From NCBI GenBank assembly GCA_037975125.1, contig CM075857.1, positions 22,546,822 to 22,610,821 of the forward strand: 64,000 bases of DNA. The letters run 5' to 3'. Numbering within the stretch: position 1 is the stretch's first letter; each line of letters opens with the position of its first letter. Below are positions 11,666 to 22,259 of this stretch, piece after piece. The notes beneath the pieces are model-generated. The model saw nothing but the letters and a program-made list of their open reading frames with translations, ran no database searches and was not told where the DNA came from. The position numbers and the translations under genes are program-made. The stretch comes from Latrodectus hesperus. Its lineage: Eukaryota; Arthropoda; Arachnida; Araneae; Theridiidae.

Positions 11666-12390
11666 AAAATAAAATATAATAAGCTATAAAATTTGTTATA
11701 TTTATATTTGTTTTACTTAAACATACAAAAAATTTATTCTTAAAAATAATTTTTGACAAGCAAAAACTCAAAAAAATAAGAATTGTGCTCAAATGAATTT
11801 TAATTTGATCCAAATTTACATTGAATATTTTCTTAATATCATTTTTTAGCACACTGAAAAAAATAATACATTTTCATACATAAAACAAAAAAATTGAAAG
11901 CTTTTTAATTGTTAGATGAAAATGTAAATTAAAAATTAAAAAATATACCCATCATAACTTACGTCGTAAATAACACTAAATTTATAATCATTGTATAAGT
12001 AAATAAAATAACTTGCTTTTATCTGTTCGTCCTTACTCACATTACAGAATGAGATGAAGCAGACTGCGAGATGAATGTTATTAATGTTAATATGCGGAGG
12101 CGCCAAAATGATTTTTTTATTGCTGTCAATAAAATGTAATTCTTTTCAAGCTGATTTTATTGCTTTGGAATCGATAATTCTTCAAATATTTGGGCTCTTT
12201 TAGAAATGTAAAATGATTTTAAAAATTTGTAGAGCTGTTTTTTCTACTATGGATGAAAAATAAGTATAAGTATTTTTGATATTCAGGGCATAGATGTATT
12301 TTAAATGCACACATATAATGTTGCATACAAAAGTAAATAAACATTTTCTATATCTACATTTTTCTTTTGATAACTTTTAAGAAAGTATAA
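11666..12390. other. Anonymous AT-rich DNA
   Basis: No recognisable feature. The short minus-strand open frame here (11852-11658) has the composition of random A/T sequence. Confidence 0.55.
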
Positions 12391-12630
12391 AGTAATCTGA
12401 GAATTTGCGCTGTATATCTATGCGAAATTTCCAATGATAATATCTGTGAAAATCAAACACTTGATAGACGATGGCTTTCTGTTTCGTTGTGTACGGATGT
12501 GGGAGACGCAGGAGGCGGAGTAGGAGTGTGTTGGAGCGAAAGGAACGTTGTTGTTGAAAACACGACGAGTGGTAGCGGAGGTGCCGTTTCCAGGCAGGGG
12601 AAAGTTCTTGTATTTCAAATGATGTAAAAA
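12391..12630 (+). other. GC-rich island, open on both strands
   Basis: Between about 12460 and 12600 the base composition departs sharply from the surrounding DNA, with CpG-containing, purine-rich plus-strand sequence. A plus-strand frame without ATG is open from about 12391 to a TAA near 12630 and reads in part TDVGDAGGGVGVCWSERN. The minus strand is also open here (NGTSATTRRVFNNNVPFAP). Both being open is expected of stop-poor GC-rich DNA, so coding is not shown. It could be a host exon or promoter, or part of an unrecognised repeat. A SINE begins 22 bp downstream. Confidence 0.35.
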
Positions 12631-12651
12631 GGAACCATTTAAAATTATGTT

Positions 12652-13046
12652 GTTGTTGTTACTTATGACACTTGGACAAGCCAAGCTCGCTATGCCGTTG
12701 GCAGTGCGAATTAAGTCAAACGGGTGCGTCTTTCGTTTGGAACAGAGCACCACGAAGGTGAAAGTACGTCTTTGCTCTAATTAAGGTGCCTCGTAATTTT
12801 GAACCAAGGTCAGGTGACGAGGCCACACCTGAGCTGGCACCCTCCTCTCCACATCCACGCCACACCAGCGGAAGGACTTTGGACGTCACAGATTAACGTA
12901 GACACGTCCCCAACCTACGGAGTTCCAGCAACCCAGTGAAGGAGAGTACACCGTGGTCACCCTCCCAACCACTGCCTGCGGCAAATGATGCTTCACTTTG
13001 CTGAGCTTACGGGAAGCGGCATGAAGCTACTGAGCCACTGGAGCTC
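12652..13046 (-). mobile_element. SINE family D: distinct GC-rich head with the common 3' module
   Basis: A 13-bp duplication, ttaaaattatgtt, flanks the element (12639-12651 and 13047-13059). On the minus strand it begins 'gagctccagtggctcagtag', where 'tggctcagtagc' looks like a tRNA A box; no clear B box follows. A GC-rich body of about 260 bp comes next. It ends in the module shared with family B ('agagcaaagacgtactttca' ... 'gcttggcttgtccaagtgtc', then AACAACAAC). The GC content and sharp boundaries contrast with the host DNA. The head's source is not identified. Confidence 0.85.
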
Positions 13047-13059
13047 TTAAAATTATGTT

Positions 13060-14590
13060 TGTATCTGTAGTTAATGTTATGTTTTTTTTATGTAAAATAA
13101 ATGTGTCGTAAAAATGAAGATCTTTCGTATTACTGAACGATCCTGGAAACGACAGGTTCGTGGAAACAATCACAATATCTATGTAATTAAATTTAAATTT
13201 TGAAAATCAAATTTTAAGCTTCTTCCAAAATGAAGCTTTTAAAATCTATGTGAAACTTATATATATTTTTCAAATACAACTAATATAATTCTCTTATGAT
13301 CGGGATGCGATTTTATTATCGTATATTGTATTTATAAGATTTTCCTTCAATGTTCAATTTTTAAACTGGTTTTATTTATTGTTTTCCTTTATTTTAATTT
13401 CAAGCACTTATAAAATTTAACCTTTTAAGTTGAACAAATAAATATTTAAATTTATCTCTGAATTAATTTGTATTCATTCTTATAAAAACTCCTTTTGAAT
13501 TTAGTTAATGACTTTTTACAATAATTATTTATATTAAACGTTAATATTTAGGCATTGTTTTCAAAATCCCAATGTTTCTGTTGGATATTGTAATATTTGA
13601 AATTTTGTTGGGGAAAGTCTATTAATAATAGTGATTTTTATCTTTTTTTAGAGATTTTTTTATTTAATTTAAACATTTTATTTTTGAAGATAAAATGCTT
13701 ATTGTTTATCTGTTAATGTTAAAAATTTTATTCAAACTATTGTTCAAGAGGAAAGAAATAATTGAATTATGACAGTTTAATTATGATTAAAGGATCTCAA
13801 ATGTAATTTCGTTGATAGATTATTCAATACATGCAGTTTGAATAATATATGAATAAACAATGGTTGAATAAAAACTTAAAACCTGCAAATATAAAAGTGT
13901 AGCATTGGAATTTAAATAACGGAAAAGTAATTAGATGCAAATTTATTTTTAACTAAATTAATTAGAATATTTCAAATCATGCATATGTTCAAAAATAGAA
14001 AAGAGGATATCACAGATAACGAGACATTTACTTATCCTGTAGAATAATTATCTTCCACTTTTTTATATCTGGATAAAGTTCTAAAACTTGTGGAAAGTAA
14101 ATTTAATAGGAATTAATCTTTTATATATATATTTATTCCATAAAATGTAATGTTTTTCTTTTAAAAGCAATAAATGTTTGATCACATTTATAAGAGCTTA
14201 AAGTATTCACTACCTACTGAACTCTTAGTAAAAGCATCACACTTATGTTTTGTTGTTTCTCAGTGTGATCATATTCTAGATAAAAGTACTTTTTCTGCAA
14301 CAATTTCAATTTTATTTGTTAATTTTATACAAAGAATAATTTGATTAAAGTATATTATTTATTTAATACATAACCGTATGTGATTTAATTTTATTTAATT
14401 TTATTAGCAACATTCTGATTAGTTTTATAGCTTTTGTGATGTCTAATTTTCAGATAATTTTTACTATATTTAATCAGTGTATGGCATTAAAGCAATGTTA
14501 CCTAATTTGTAATAAACAATAGCACATTCATGAGAAAATCTATTTACTCAATAAAGGTTTAAAAAGCTTTTTAGTGACATTACTGAATTA
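13060..14590. other. Anonymous AT-rich DNA
   Basis: No gene, RNA or classified repeat was recognised. Confidence 0.6.
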
Positions 14591-14599
14591 AATATTAGG

Positions 14600-14745
14600 T
14601 GAACTGACAGTCAAATGGTTAGTGCCCTTGCATTTGTTTCAAAAGTTTGTAAGTTCGAATCTCACCTTGGGTATGGATGTTTGTAGTAGTTCAAAACGCA
14701 TTTAAACTTAAGTCTCTGTCTAATTAAGCCTTGAATGCAAAAAAA
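14600..14745 (+). mobile_element. SINE family A, diverged copy
   Basis: 'actgacagtcaaatggttag' (head), 'gttcgaatctcaccttgggt' (B box) and 'atggatgtttgtagtagttc' with 'ctgtctaattaag' follow the family A order with many substitutions. The tail is degraded and the duplication is no longer visible. Confidence 0.75.
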
Positions 14746-15445
14746 TTGAGAAGAAAATGGTGAACTTGATTGGTCGGCCACTGAGACGCACAGAACGAAA
14801 ACTAACATCTTGCTAAAAAGAGAAATATTCATTAGAAGGAAACCAAACCTAATTTATACTTAATTTTATTCATAACCACTAATGAAAATAGAGGACTAAA
14901 CCCTTGCTTTAACTTAGATGTTAGTTAATTTATAATGGTTATTTTTCTAATATAAAATATATGTAACTTAAATATTCCATAGAAAAATGAGATTTTATTA
15001 TCATAGTTATTTGGGTGGAAAACATTCCTCAAAACGTCATCAATAAATATAAAAACTATATTTAACAATATTAAAAATATATTAACCACCTATTTCATCT
15101 TATTCCCATGTAATAATACAAATAATTTAAAACGTTTGGACTATAAAGTGAGCACGTTAAATCATAAACCATAGCTTCTATGAAATACATCTTACAAGAT
15201 AAGTGAAACCAAAATGTCTTTCGAAAATATAATTTCTATTAAATAAACGTCAAGACGTTTTAATAAATTTTGCTCTTTTTCATTTTTCCATGTTTTAAAA
15301 TTAAAATAAATCTACATAGAAATAACCCTATTCAGTTATTAATGTTTCATAATCACACAAACAACGTCTGTTACAAGAATAGCGTAAAATAATTTTTAAC
15401 TAAGATTTTGAGTTTTGCATAAGAAACATTTTCCGGCTTCTTTCA

Positions 15446-15577
15446 ATGTCAATTTTATTGAACAAGGAAAAAGCTAACGAACAATGGAAATGTGTCGACA
15501 TTTTACGGAGATATGTAAGATTATTTATGTCATACATAAAAGTCCCTTTTTATTACTACGTGAAGAATTATGCGTAA
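15446..15577 (+). other. Short open frame with a donor-like site; weak exon candidate
   Basis: A 43-codon frame from ATG reads in part LLNKEKANEQWKCVDILRRY and has a less A/T-biased residue mix than typical noise here. The frame is open upstream to about 15402. A GTAAGA donor-like hexamer at 15515 would end an exon after the RRY codons. No convincing polypyrimidine tract precedes it and no family is recognised. Chance is a real possibility. Confidence 0.18.
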
Positions 15578-16350
15578 AATTTTCATTTAACGTGCAAAAA
15601 TGCATTAATAAAATAAAACTAATAGGCTTACTAACATTTGCATTACAGCGCACATTTTAAATAATACAGTACATGGGGAAAATGTGACAGGAAAAAGAAA
15701 CGATATACATATGAATAAATTATACTTAAAAAGGAGTTGAAAACTTGGGTACATTTTTTATTCAGCGATGAAATATTTGACTCCGGTAAATTTTTATGAT
15801 TTTAAATTAAACTAACTTTAAAAATTCTTCCTTTAAAGTTCTTAAAAGAATAGTTATTATTTGTTTTTTGAATAAATGTTTTTTCCTTACTAAATGAAAG
15901 CTGAAAAATTTAAAAATCAGTAAATTCTAAATTATTCTGAAAAAATATTAGATATGTGATGTTAAGTAAGAAAAATAAAAATTCTTATTTGAGTGTATGC
16001 GTAGTTGAGATAATAGATAACTTTTACAAATTTTTATTTGAAATTTAATATTCATATCTAAGAAAATAAGTTTTTTACAAGTAATTCCATTGTCAATTTG
16101 AAAATACATTCCTTTTATCAACCCCCCGATGATACAGATTTTTATAAATTTCAATCAACTGAAAATATATTCTAACCCTTATTTTATTTTCTAAATTTAT
16201 TCGAAAGTCTAACGGATTTCAGTAGAAAAAACTCTTACCAATGGCTTATAATTAAAAATATATTGTTAAATATGAGTGATTTAAGTGCATTAAGCTCCAG
16301 TAATAAAATCGCACACGACTGCGAATAACAGATAGATTTGCTTGAAATAG
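15578..16350. other. Anonymous AT-rich DNA
   Basis: No recognisable feature. Confidence 0.55.
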
Positions 16351-16356
16351 AAGTGG

Positions 16357-16386
16357 TGATAAAAATCACATATGTGATTTTTATCA
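16357..16386. repeat. 30-bp perfect palindrome
   Basis: tgataaaaatcacat followed immediately by its reverse complement atgtgatttttatca, with no spacer. It can form a 15-bp cruciform arm. It lies just outside the 3' end of the minus-strand LINE. No element is known to me with this exact sequence. Confidence 0.9.
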
Positions 16387-16541
16387 TTAATGAAATACAT
16401 CATAAAGTATTCTATAAAATTTATTAAAAATAATTCTTTCTCTGTAAAAATTATTTTTATTCGCCCGTCTTCGACATCTACTATTAGTTGTCGAGATACA
16501 GTCCGAATCTTCGACTCCTATAGGATGTAAATGCTTCTGTA

Positions 16542-17254
16542 CAGGTGCAGACATCCTGAGGAAACTAAAACAACTTTCCCTTTCTCATCGGATCCACTTC
16601 CAGTGAGCCGAGCTGGCAGCCGAATGGTTAGCGCTCTTGCCTTCGGTTCAACAGTTCGTAGGTTCGAATCCCACCTTGGGTATGGATGTTTGTAGTGGTT
16701 CGGAATCCACTTTAAGCCGTAGGTCCCGGTCTAATTAGCCCTCGTCTGCAAAAAATGACCGTTGAGCGACAAACAAACCACTTCCAGTGGATTCCGTCTC
16801 ATGTCAACATTGCTGGAAACAAAATTGCGGAGAGTTTGACTAAAGCTGGTACTGGTGAGGTCACAACACCCGTCACTCTTCTTATATGGAGCTATTTTCT
16901 AATATAAGGCAATAAATAAGGCCATTTGGATGGTCTCGCCAGTACACCCGTGATATTAGAGTTGGTACCCCAGCAGCTGCTTAGTTCGGGACACCAGTAG
17001 ACAAGATCAAACTGCTCTTACCCTTTTCATTAGTAATTACCTGTCATCAATGACTCTTGTTGGAAGCAATAAACACTTCGAAGTCTGCACTCTTCTGCAC
17101 AAACCTCCCCTAGTCACATTTTATCTTGTCTAGGACTTACCAGGCAAGACCTAGTTCAAGACCCCCTATTGATACCGGATTTCACCCGGGTGAATGAACT
17201 CATGGACCCCTAATTTAGCATTGCTAAGTCACGGGGATTAGAAACAACAACAAC
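16542..17254 (+). mobile_element. 5'-truncated LINE (RNase H region to 3' end), AAC-tailed
   Basis: A 13-bp duplication, aaatgcttctgta, flanks the fragment (16529-16541 and 17255-17267). It begins inside the RNase H domain (ILRKLKQLSLSHRIHF), is interrupted by a SINE, and resumes as WIPSHVNIAGNKIAESLTKAG (split by one codon at the insertion). 'WIPSHV..GN..AD' is the classic RNase H block of Jockey/I-type LINEs. Downstream are remnants of the C-terminal region with several stops. The 3' end is 'cacggggattag' plus (AAC)n. It is inserted in the minus-strand LINE. Confidence 0.88.
16606..16777 (+). mobile_element. SINE family A inside the plus-strand LINE
   Basis: Complete family A head, B box and body; the tail is short. 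A 12-bp duplication, ccacttccagtg, flanks it (16594-16605 and 16778-16789). Removing it joins HFQ to WIPSHV in the RNase H frame, so the SINE arrived after the LINE. Confidence 0.95.
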
Positions 17255-18404
17255 AAATGCTTCTGTAAATAGTAATGTCCAGTAAACAAACTAAAAGGAG
17301 CAACTCCAATAGATCTGGGCAGGGAAATGAGGATTCCATTATTGTACATCAAAACACTCTATTTCTTACCATCAGCTGCATCACTAGGAGGTTTTATTAT
17401 TATTTTTTTAATTTACTATAAATTATTCGTTTAATGTTATGCAGAGGCAGAGGAGAGTCAAGTTGTGACATCGCACTTTAGCAAGTCAATCAGCCTTCTT
17501 GTTTCCAAAAATGTCATAATTGCTGTCTGTCACAATGTATGGCGATCTTCCTAGATTTTTTAAGGTCAATTGACTTCATTCTTCCGAAATGAGCTAGTGC
17601 ATTTTCGTATTATACCTTGAATTCGTATGTGAGAAAACAGCATCTTGAGAATCTATAAGAAACACAATATTGTGTTCAGAACAACTTTCTAATTTATCAA
17701 TCGCAAATAATATGGCCGCTATCTCATCACCAAAATTGCACAATATTTCCCATCAAGATAACCAATACTGAAAACTCTAGAATAAGCTTCAGCATCAGAG
17801 GTTTTAATAGCATCTTCTGCTGAGCCATCTGTGTATACGTGGAGTATTGGCCATTTGTCAAGAGTAACCTCTTGACTACAATGTATAGCAGCAAGAGCAG
17901 AGCATTTTAAACGTCACCCTGTATAGAAAATTGTTGTTTACCAACAATCCAAACAAGATCCAGTTGTCTCTCCAACATCACTTGTGGCTCATCATAGGGT
18001 TAAATTCTTGGGGAAAAACTTGGTGCTTTGGTATAGGAATATATCGTAAAAAAACTGTTGAAAGGAAAAACTTATGGGATTTTAATCTCTCATTTGAAGA
18101 TTTATGGTACTAAGGAAATTGTTTCTTCACAAGATCTTTTCAACATGATTTAGGACACTTTTTTGTCCCCTTGCACTCGTTGGCTCCAAATCTGTCTGGA
18201 GTTCCATTTCAACTTTTAGGAATTAATTTGGCTCCCACTACTGATTAAACGAAACATGCTGTTTTGGAAAAGTTAAAACCTATTCCTTACAGAATCCGAG
18301 GTAGTTATAAAAACTTCATTTCCATATTCAACAACCATAGGTCGAACATAACAATAATAGGCTGTATACAAATTATCTTGAGTTGAACTCCACGTAACAT
18401 CAGT

Positions 18405-18548
18405 TAAACGCTAACAGAGCTTGTGAGTTCGAATCCAATTTTGGGCTTGGATGTTTGTAGTGGCTCAAAATCGACTTTGAATTGTAGTTTCTGTACTAAT
18501 TAGCCCTCGTGTATAAAAATAATGCTCGTTGAGCAATTAGCAAACCAA
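18405..18548 (+). mobile_element. SINE family A, diverged, inside the minus-strand LINE
   Basis: The head is mostly lost. 'gagttcgaatccaattttgg' (B box), 'cttggatgtttgtagtggct', 'ctaattagccctcgtgt' and 'gttgagcaattagcaaacc' follow family A order. No clean duplication was identified. Confidence 0.8.
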
Positions 18549-18848
18549 ATCATACGGAATATTATGTTTTCAATGTAATTCGAACTACTTATGGAATGTT
18601 TGCCAAAACTATAACTAGATTGATATCACGACAAAAGAATTTTACGGTTTCTACTAAATAATCTATACTTGTAATCTCGTTATCTGCCGAGATGTCTAAA
18701 CTCTACGGATTTATTTATGGCATTAGTGCCAAACTGAATTGGGTTTACATTAAAGTTTTAGTGTCTTTTGGTTGAGGTTGACAGATGTTAGGCAACTCTG
18801 CTTTTTAACAAACGACAAATACTACAAAAATTGCTTCCTATTTCATTT

Positions 18849-18870
18849 GTTGGGTTGGGTTGGGTTGTGG
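18849..18870 (+). repeat. Short (TTGGG)n run
   Basis: Three to four TTGGG units in a row with G triplets that could fold as a weak G-quadruplex. It is too short to be telomeric sequence. It may fall in the 5' part of the minus-strand LINE, where it would encode a Pro/Asn/Thr-rich stretch. Confidence 0.5.
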
Positions 18871-19051
18871 CTGGTAGTTTTGTAGCTCTTTTCTAAATTC
18901 ATTTGTTTGGAGGTATCCGTTTATTTGGTTTGATATTCCATAGAGTTGAGAAGTAACTCTTTAGCTTCGAAAATACTTAGATAACTGAAGTCGAGAAAAG
19001 TCAAGGATATCAAACTCATGACTATTGCTTATCACTTCATTATTATTTGTT

Positions 19052-19218
19052 TAACTGTCAGCGGAATAGTTTGTGCTCTGGACTTTAATTCAGTATCGTG
19101 GGTTTGAATCTCCTCTCAGGGTTGGATGTTTAATTTGGAATACGCATTAAATAGAAGGTCCCGATCTACTTAAGCTTCGTGTTTGTAAAATAAATACAGT
19201 TGAATAAATTAAGTCAAA
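19052..19218 (+). mobile_element. SINE family A, diverged copy
   Basis: 'aactgtcagcggaatagttt' (head), 'gggtttgaatctcc' (B box), 'gttggatgttta', 'aaggtcccgatctacttaag' and 'cagttgaataaatt' keep the family A order with heavy substitution. Confidence 0.7.
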
Positions 19219-19245
19219 CCTCGTTCTTGCATTTTCATGCATGAT

Positions 19246-19724
19246 CTTCTCATTAGTTTAAAATATCCATGACGTCAGATAATGTTTCATCTATGTAACA
19301 TATAATTAATTATAACATCGTATTGAGACGCCGTCGTAAATTCGACTTGTCGATGAATTCTCTGCCTGCCTTCCAATCGCATTCTTTGAGCGGCAGGAAA
19401 CAAAGCAAAGTTCACCATTAAATGTCTGAGAATAGTGTCGAAGTTCTTTTTGTTGATAATCCGAGCTGGCAGCCGAATGGTTAGCGCTCTTGCCTTCGGT
19501 TCAACAGTTCGTGGGTTCGAATCCCACCTTGGGCATGGATGTTTGTAGTGGTTCGGAATCCACTTTAAGCCGTAAGTCCCGGTCTAATTAGCCCTCGTGT
19601 GCAAAAAATGACCGTTGAGCGACAAACAAACAAACTTTTTGTTGATAAAACGATTTCTTATAGAAGGAGCAAAGCATCGGTTTGATAATCCATTTTCCAT
19701 TGATTCCAGCCATTAACATGTTGG
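19246..19724 (+). repeat. Unclassified dispersed repeat, copy 1 (split by a SINE)
   Basis: This segment matches the reverse complement of 59018-59285. Shared landmarks in order are 'ttagtttaaaatat', 'gtcagataatgtttcatcta', 'atcgtattgagacg', 'gtcgtaaattcgacttgtc', 'tttgagcggcaggaaac', 'gatttcttatagaagga' and 'ttttccattgattccagcca', followed by 'attaacatgtt'. It contains the CRE-like palindrome tgacgtca. A family A SINE at 19460-19634 interrupts it with its own duplication. No coding potential or known family was recognised. Confidence 0.8.
19460..19634 (+). mobile_element. SINE family A, full length, inside the dispersed repeat
   Basis: Head, B box, body and tail are complete and close to the 2733 copy. 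A 14-bp duplication, ctttttgttgataa, flanks it (19446-19459 and 19635-19648). The matching site in the other repeat copy (near 59090) lacks the SINE. Confidence 0.95.
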
Positions 19725-19989
19725 CAATAGAACAGAAGAAAAAGCAAAATGAAAAAGACAAGACAAAACATCCACTTTACAGTTAGTTTAAATCGGCATA
19801 GACGACACAATGCCGTATGATCAGGATTCCAAATTCTGAATTTTTTTGGCGATGAAGAAATGTTGCCAAAATGACGTATTGTGACGTGCCTGATGACGTA
19901 TATACTATGGTTTCCAAAATAGAATTTTCTGCATAATTTTTATAAGTCTCCATATCTATGACGTAATGAAAATCAGGTTGTTAGATATA

Positions 19990-22259
19990 CAGTAAGACCC
20001 CGCTTAACGCGGAGGATACGTTCCATCAAAGTAGAGCGTAATGCGAAACAGCGCTAAACGAGGCTATCTTTACATGTAAATATTGGGGTTAGGGGAAGAT
20101 GGCTAGGAAATTGGTTAGGTATTAAATTTAAAAAGTATGTTTTTTTAATAAAAATAAAACCAAACATTTATTTCTTAAAGCCCAAATTAATACCACATTA
20201 TTATTTCTTGCAAAAATAAAAACAAAATATAAATAACAAAACGAATATTCTTAAAAAAAACAAATAAAATTCTAAGTCAGTCATATTTAGTTAGCCTTCC
20301 GCGTTTTCAGTGTTCTGCCTTTTTGTGACAAAAGCATCTAATGTTGTTTGCCTTTTTCTTTTGCGTTGTTCTCTTAAAAGTTCTTCATAAACGGATAGAG
20401 CATCTCTAACACCACGCCTTACTTTTGAGCTCCTGTCAAAATTCGGATCATTTTCAATGAATTGATTCATTATTTCAGTTATGGTAGACAAACTCCTTTT
20501 TACAAACGCCATCGAAAGTTCTTTTTGCTCTTCTTCTGAATCACTGCTGTCAACATTTTTGTTTTCTTCTTGTTCAGTTAATTCCTTGAGCTCATCATTA
20601 GAAAGACTAGCCGATGCTTCTTTAATTATTTCTTTGACATCTTCCACATTTACCCCTTCAAAACCTGTTTGCTTCGTTAATTTCACTATCTCTTTCACTA
20701 TTTCATCCACATCGACAGAGTGTCCCACGTCATCGCTCTTACTTAAATCCGGCCAAATATTCTTCCATACTCCTTTCAAAGATCTTTCTGTTACCTCATT
20801 CCAAGAAAGGCCTATGTTTTCTACAGCATCCACGATGTTGTAGTTTTTCCAAAATTCTCTTATAGACTGGTTCTCTTCTCTGTCTGTTTTTTCAAACATT
20901 TACTTAAAGGTTCTCCGCAAGTAATAAGCCTTAAAATTTGATATAACGCCTTGGTCCATTGGTTGAATTAAGGCAGTTGTTAGGCAAGAAAACCACTTCG
21001 ACTGGAATGCATGTTGTTAAGTCTGATAAATTTGTTGGGTGGCTAGGAGCATTATCAATTAACAGAAGTGCTTTTTGTTCAAGTTTTTTAATTTCGCAAT
21101 AACGTTTAACAGACGGGCAGAAATGTTCAGTGAACCAATCCTGGAAAATTTTCGCAGTTATCCATGATTTCTTATTAGACTCCCAAATTACAGGTAAAGT
21201 TGATTTAGATATGCCTTTCATCGCTCTTGGGTTTTTGGAATGGTAAATTAGTAATGGTTTTAATTTAAAATCTCCGCTTGCGTTAACACCTAGTAGAAGG
21301 GTTAAGCGATCTTTTGCAGCTTTAAATCCTGGTGCCCGTTTCTCTTCACGGGATAGAAATGTTCGTTTCGGCATTCTTTTCCAAAACAAGCCTGTTTCAT
21401 CAACATTAAAAACCAATTCTGGAGGATAGTTTCCTTCTTCAATTATTTTTTTTAATATCGCTGGAAATTCAGCCCAGCCGCCGCTTTTGTATCACCACTT
21501 GCTGCTTCTCCTGTAATCTTTATGTTGTGAAGGTTATTTCGATGTTTAAATCTATTAAACCATCCTCGACTAGCAACGAAAGTTTCACTTGTGTCAATTG
21601 TCTCAGCCTGAATGTAATTAAAAATTCTTCTAGCTTTTTCCATTATGATAGATTGGCTTAATGGCATATTGCGGTCAATTTCGTCGTCAATCCATATAGA
21701 CAGTCGTTTTTCCATTTCCTCTATGATATTATTTCTAGAACGGGTAATTCTAGTTGCAGAGCTTGACGTAGTTGTAGTTGCCGATGACAGTATTTTTCTT
21801 TATTCTTCATGATGGTCCTTATTGTTGAAGTTGGCAAATTCAATGAAGCACTAATTAGAGTTTGACGTTCACCAGAATCTAATCTTCTAATCACTTCCAT
21901 TTTAGTTTTGAGTGAAATGCTTTTTCTGGTTGCTTTCTTTTCTTTTTCATTATCACCCATAGTAAAAACTAAAGATCAAAATATTTGACACTGTAATATA
22001 GTATTAAATATGTAAATTAATACCTACTTACAATAATGTCAACAAATGTTTCCAATAATAAAAATATGTCTGTACAATACCGCACCAAACAAGAAACACA
22101 AGTACACTCTTTCGGATATGTATTTGAAACCTATCGCTGCATAATATTTCGGGGAATTCCCATTTGCTGCGAGCGATTTCGTAGAATCCCCGGGTTGAAA
22201 TTAAAGAGTGCTAAACCGAAACAGCGCTAAACGAAACAGCGTTAAGCGGGGTCTTACTG
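19990..22259 (-). mobile_element. Tigger-like DNA transposon, nearly complete
   Basis: Terminal inverted repeats CAGTAAGACCCCGCTTAACG are present at both ends with the same sequence in opposite orientation, bordered by TA (19988-19989 and 22260-22261). Subterminal 'gaaacagcgctaaacga' occurs at both ends. The single gene is on the minus strand and spans most of the element. TA target choice and the CENP-B/DDE protein place it in the pogo/Tigger group of the Tc1/mariner superfamily. It sits in a MITE. Confidence 0.93.
20288..21960 (-). pseudogene. Tigger-like transposase, four disrupted segments
   Basis: Read from 21960 leftward. Segment 1 (21960-21721) starts MGDNEKEKKATRKSISLKTK and holds the CENP-B N-terminal helix-turn-helix (MEVIRRLDSGERQTLISASL). 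Segment 2 (21715-21452) holds the second DNA-binding domain (SRGWFNRFKHRNNLHNIKI). Segment 3 (21416-20931) is the DDE core, with Asp6 in VFNVDETGLFWK and Asp121 in LLLIDNAPSHP. The third block, QPMDQGVI, is out of frame near 20960. Segment 4 (20899-20291) is the C-terminal region ending in a basic stretch (EQRKRKRQTTLDAF). Three frameshifts and one stop (TAA before MFEKTD) separate otherwise well preserved coding sequence. About 556 codons in total, normal for the family. Confidence 0.92.

Larger units (their letters stand above)
16445..18770 (-). mobile_element. Jockey/I-type LINE (minus), decayed, with nested insertions
   Basis: Minus-strand pieces appear in the order of a LINE ORF2. RT-thumb-like sequence at about 18400-18270 reads WSSTQDNLYTAYYCYVRPMV then VEYGNEVFI. 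An RNase H start at about 17853-17780 reads PILHVYTDGSAEDAIKTSDA. The C-terminal region at about 17345-17268 reads ISLPRSIGVAPFSLFTGHYY, continuing across a later insertion as LQKHLHPIGVEDSDC. The 3' end lies near 16445. Many stops are present. The element contains a plus-strand LINE fragment and an eroded SINE. The 5' limit is uncertain and may reach about 19000. Confidence 0.7.

Noticed and set aside
18849..18870. Telomere-like TTGGG repeat
   Set aside because: Only three to four units; arthropod telomeres usually use TTAGG. More likely part of the decayed LINE.
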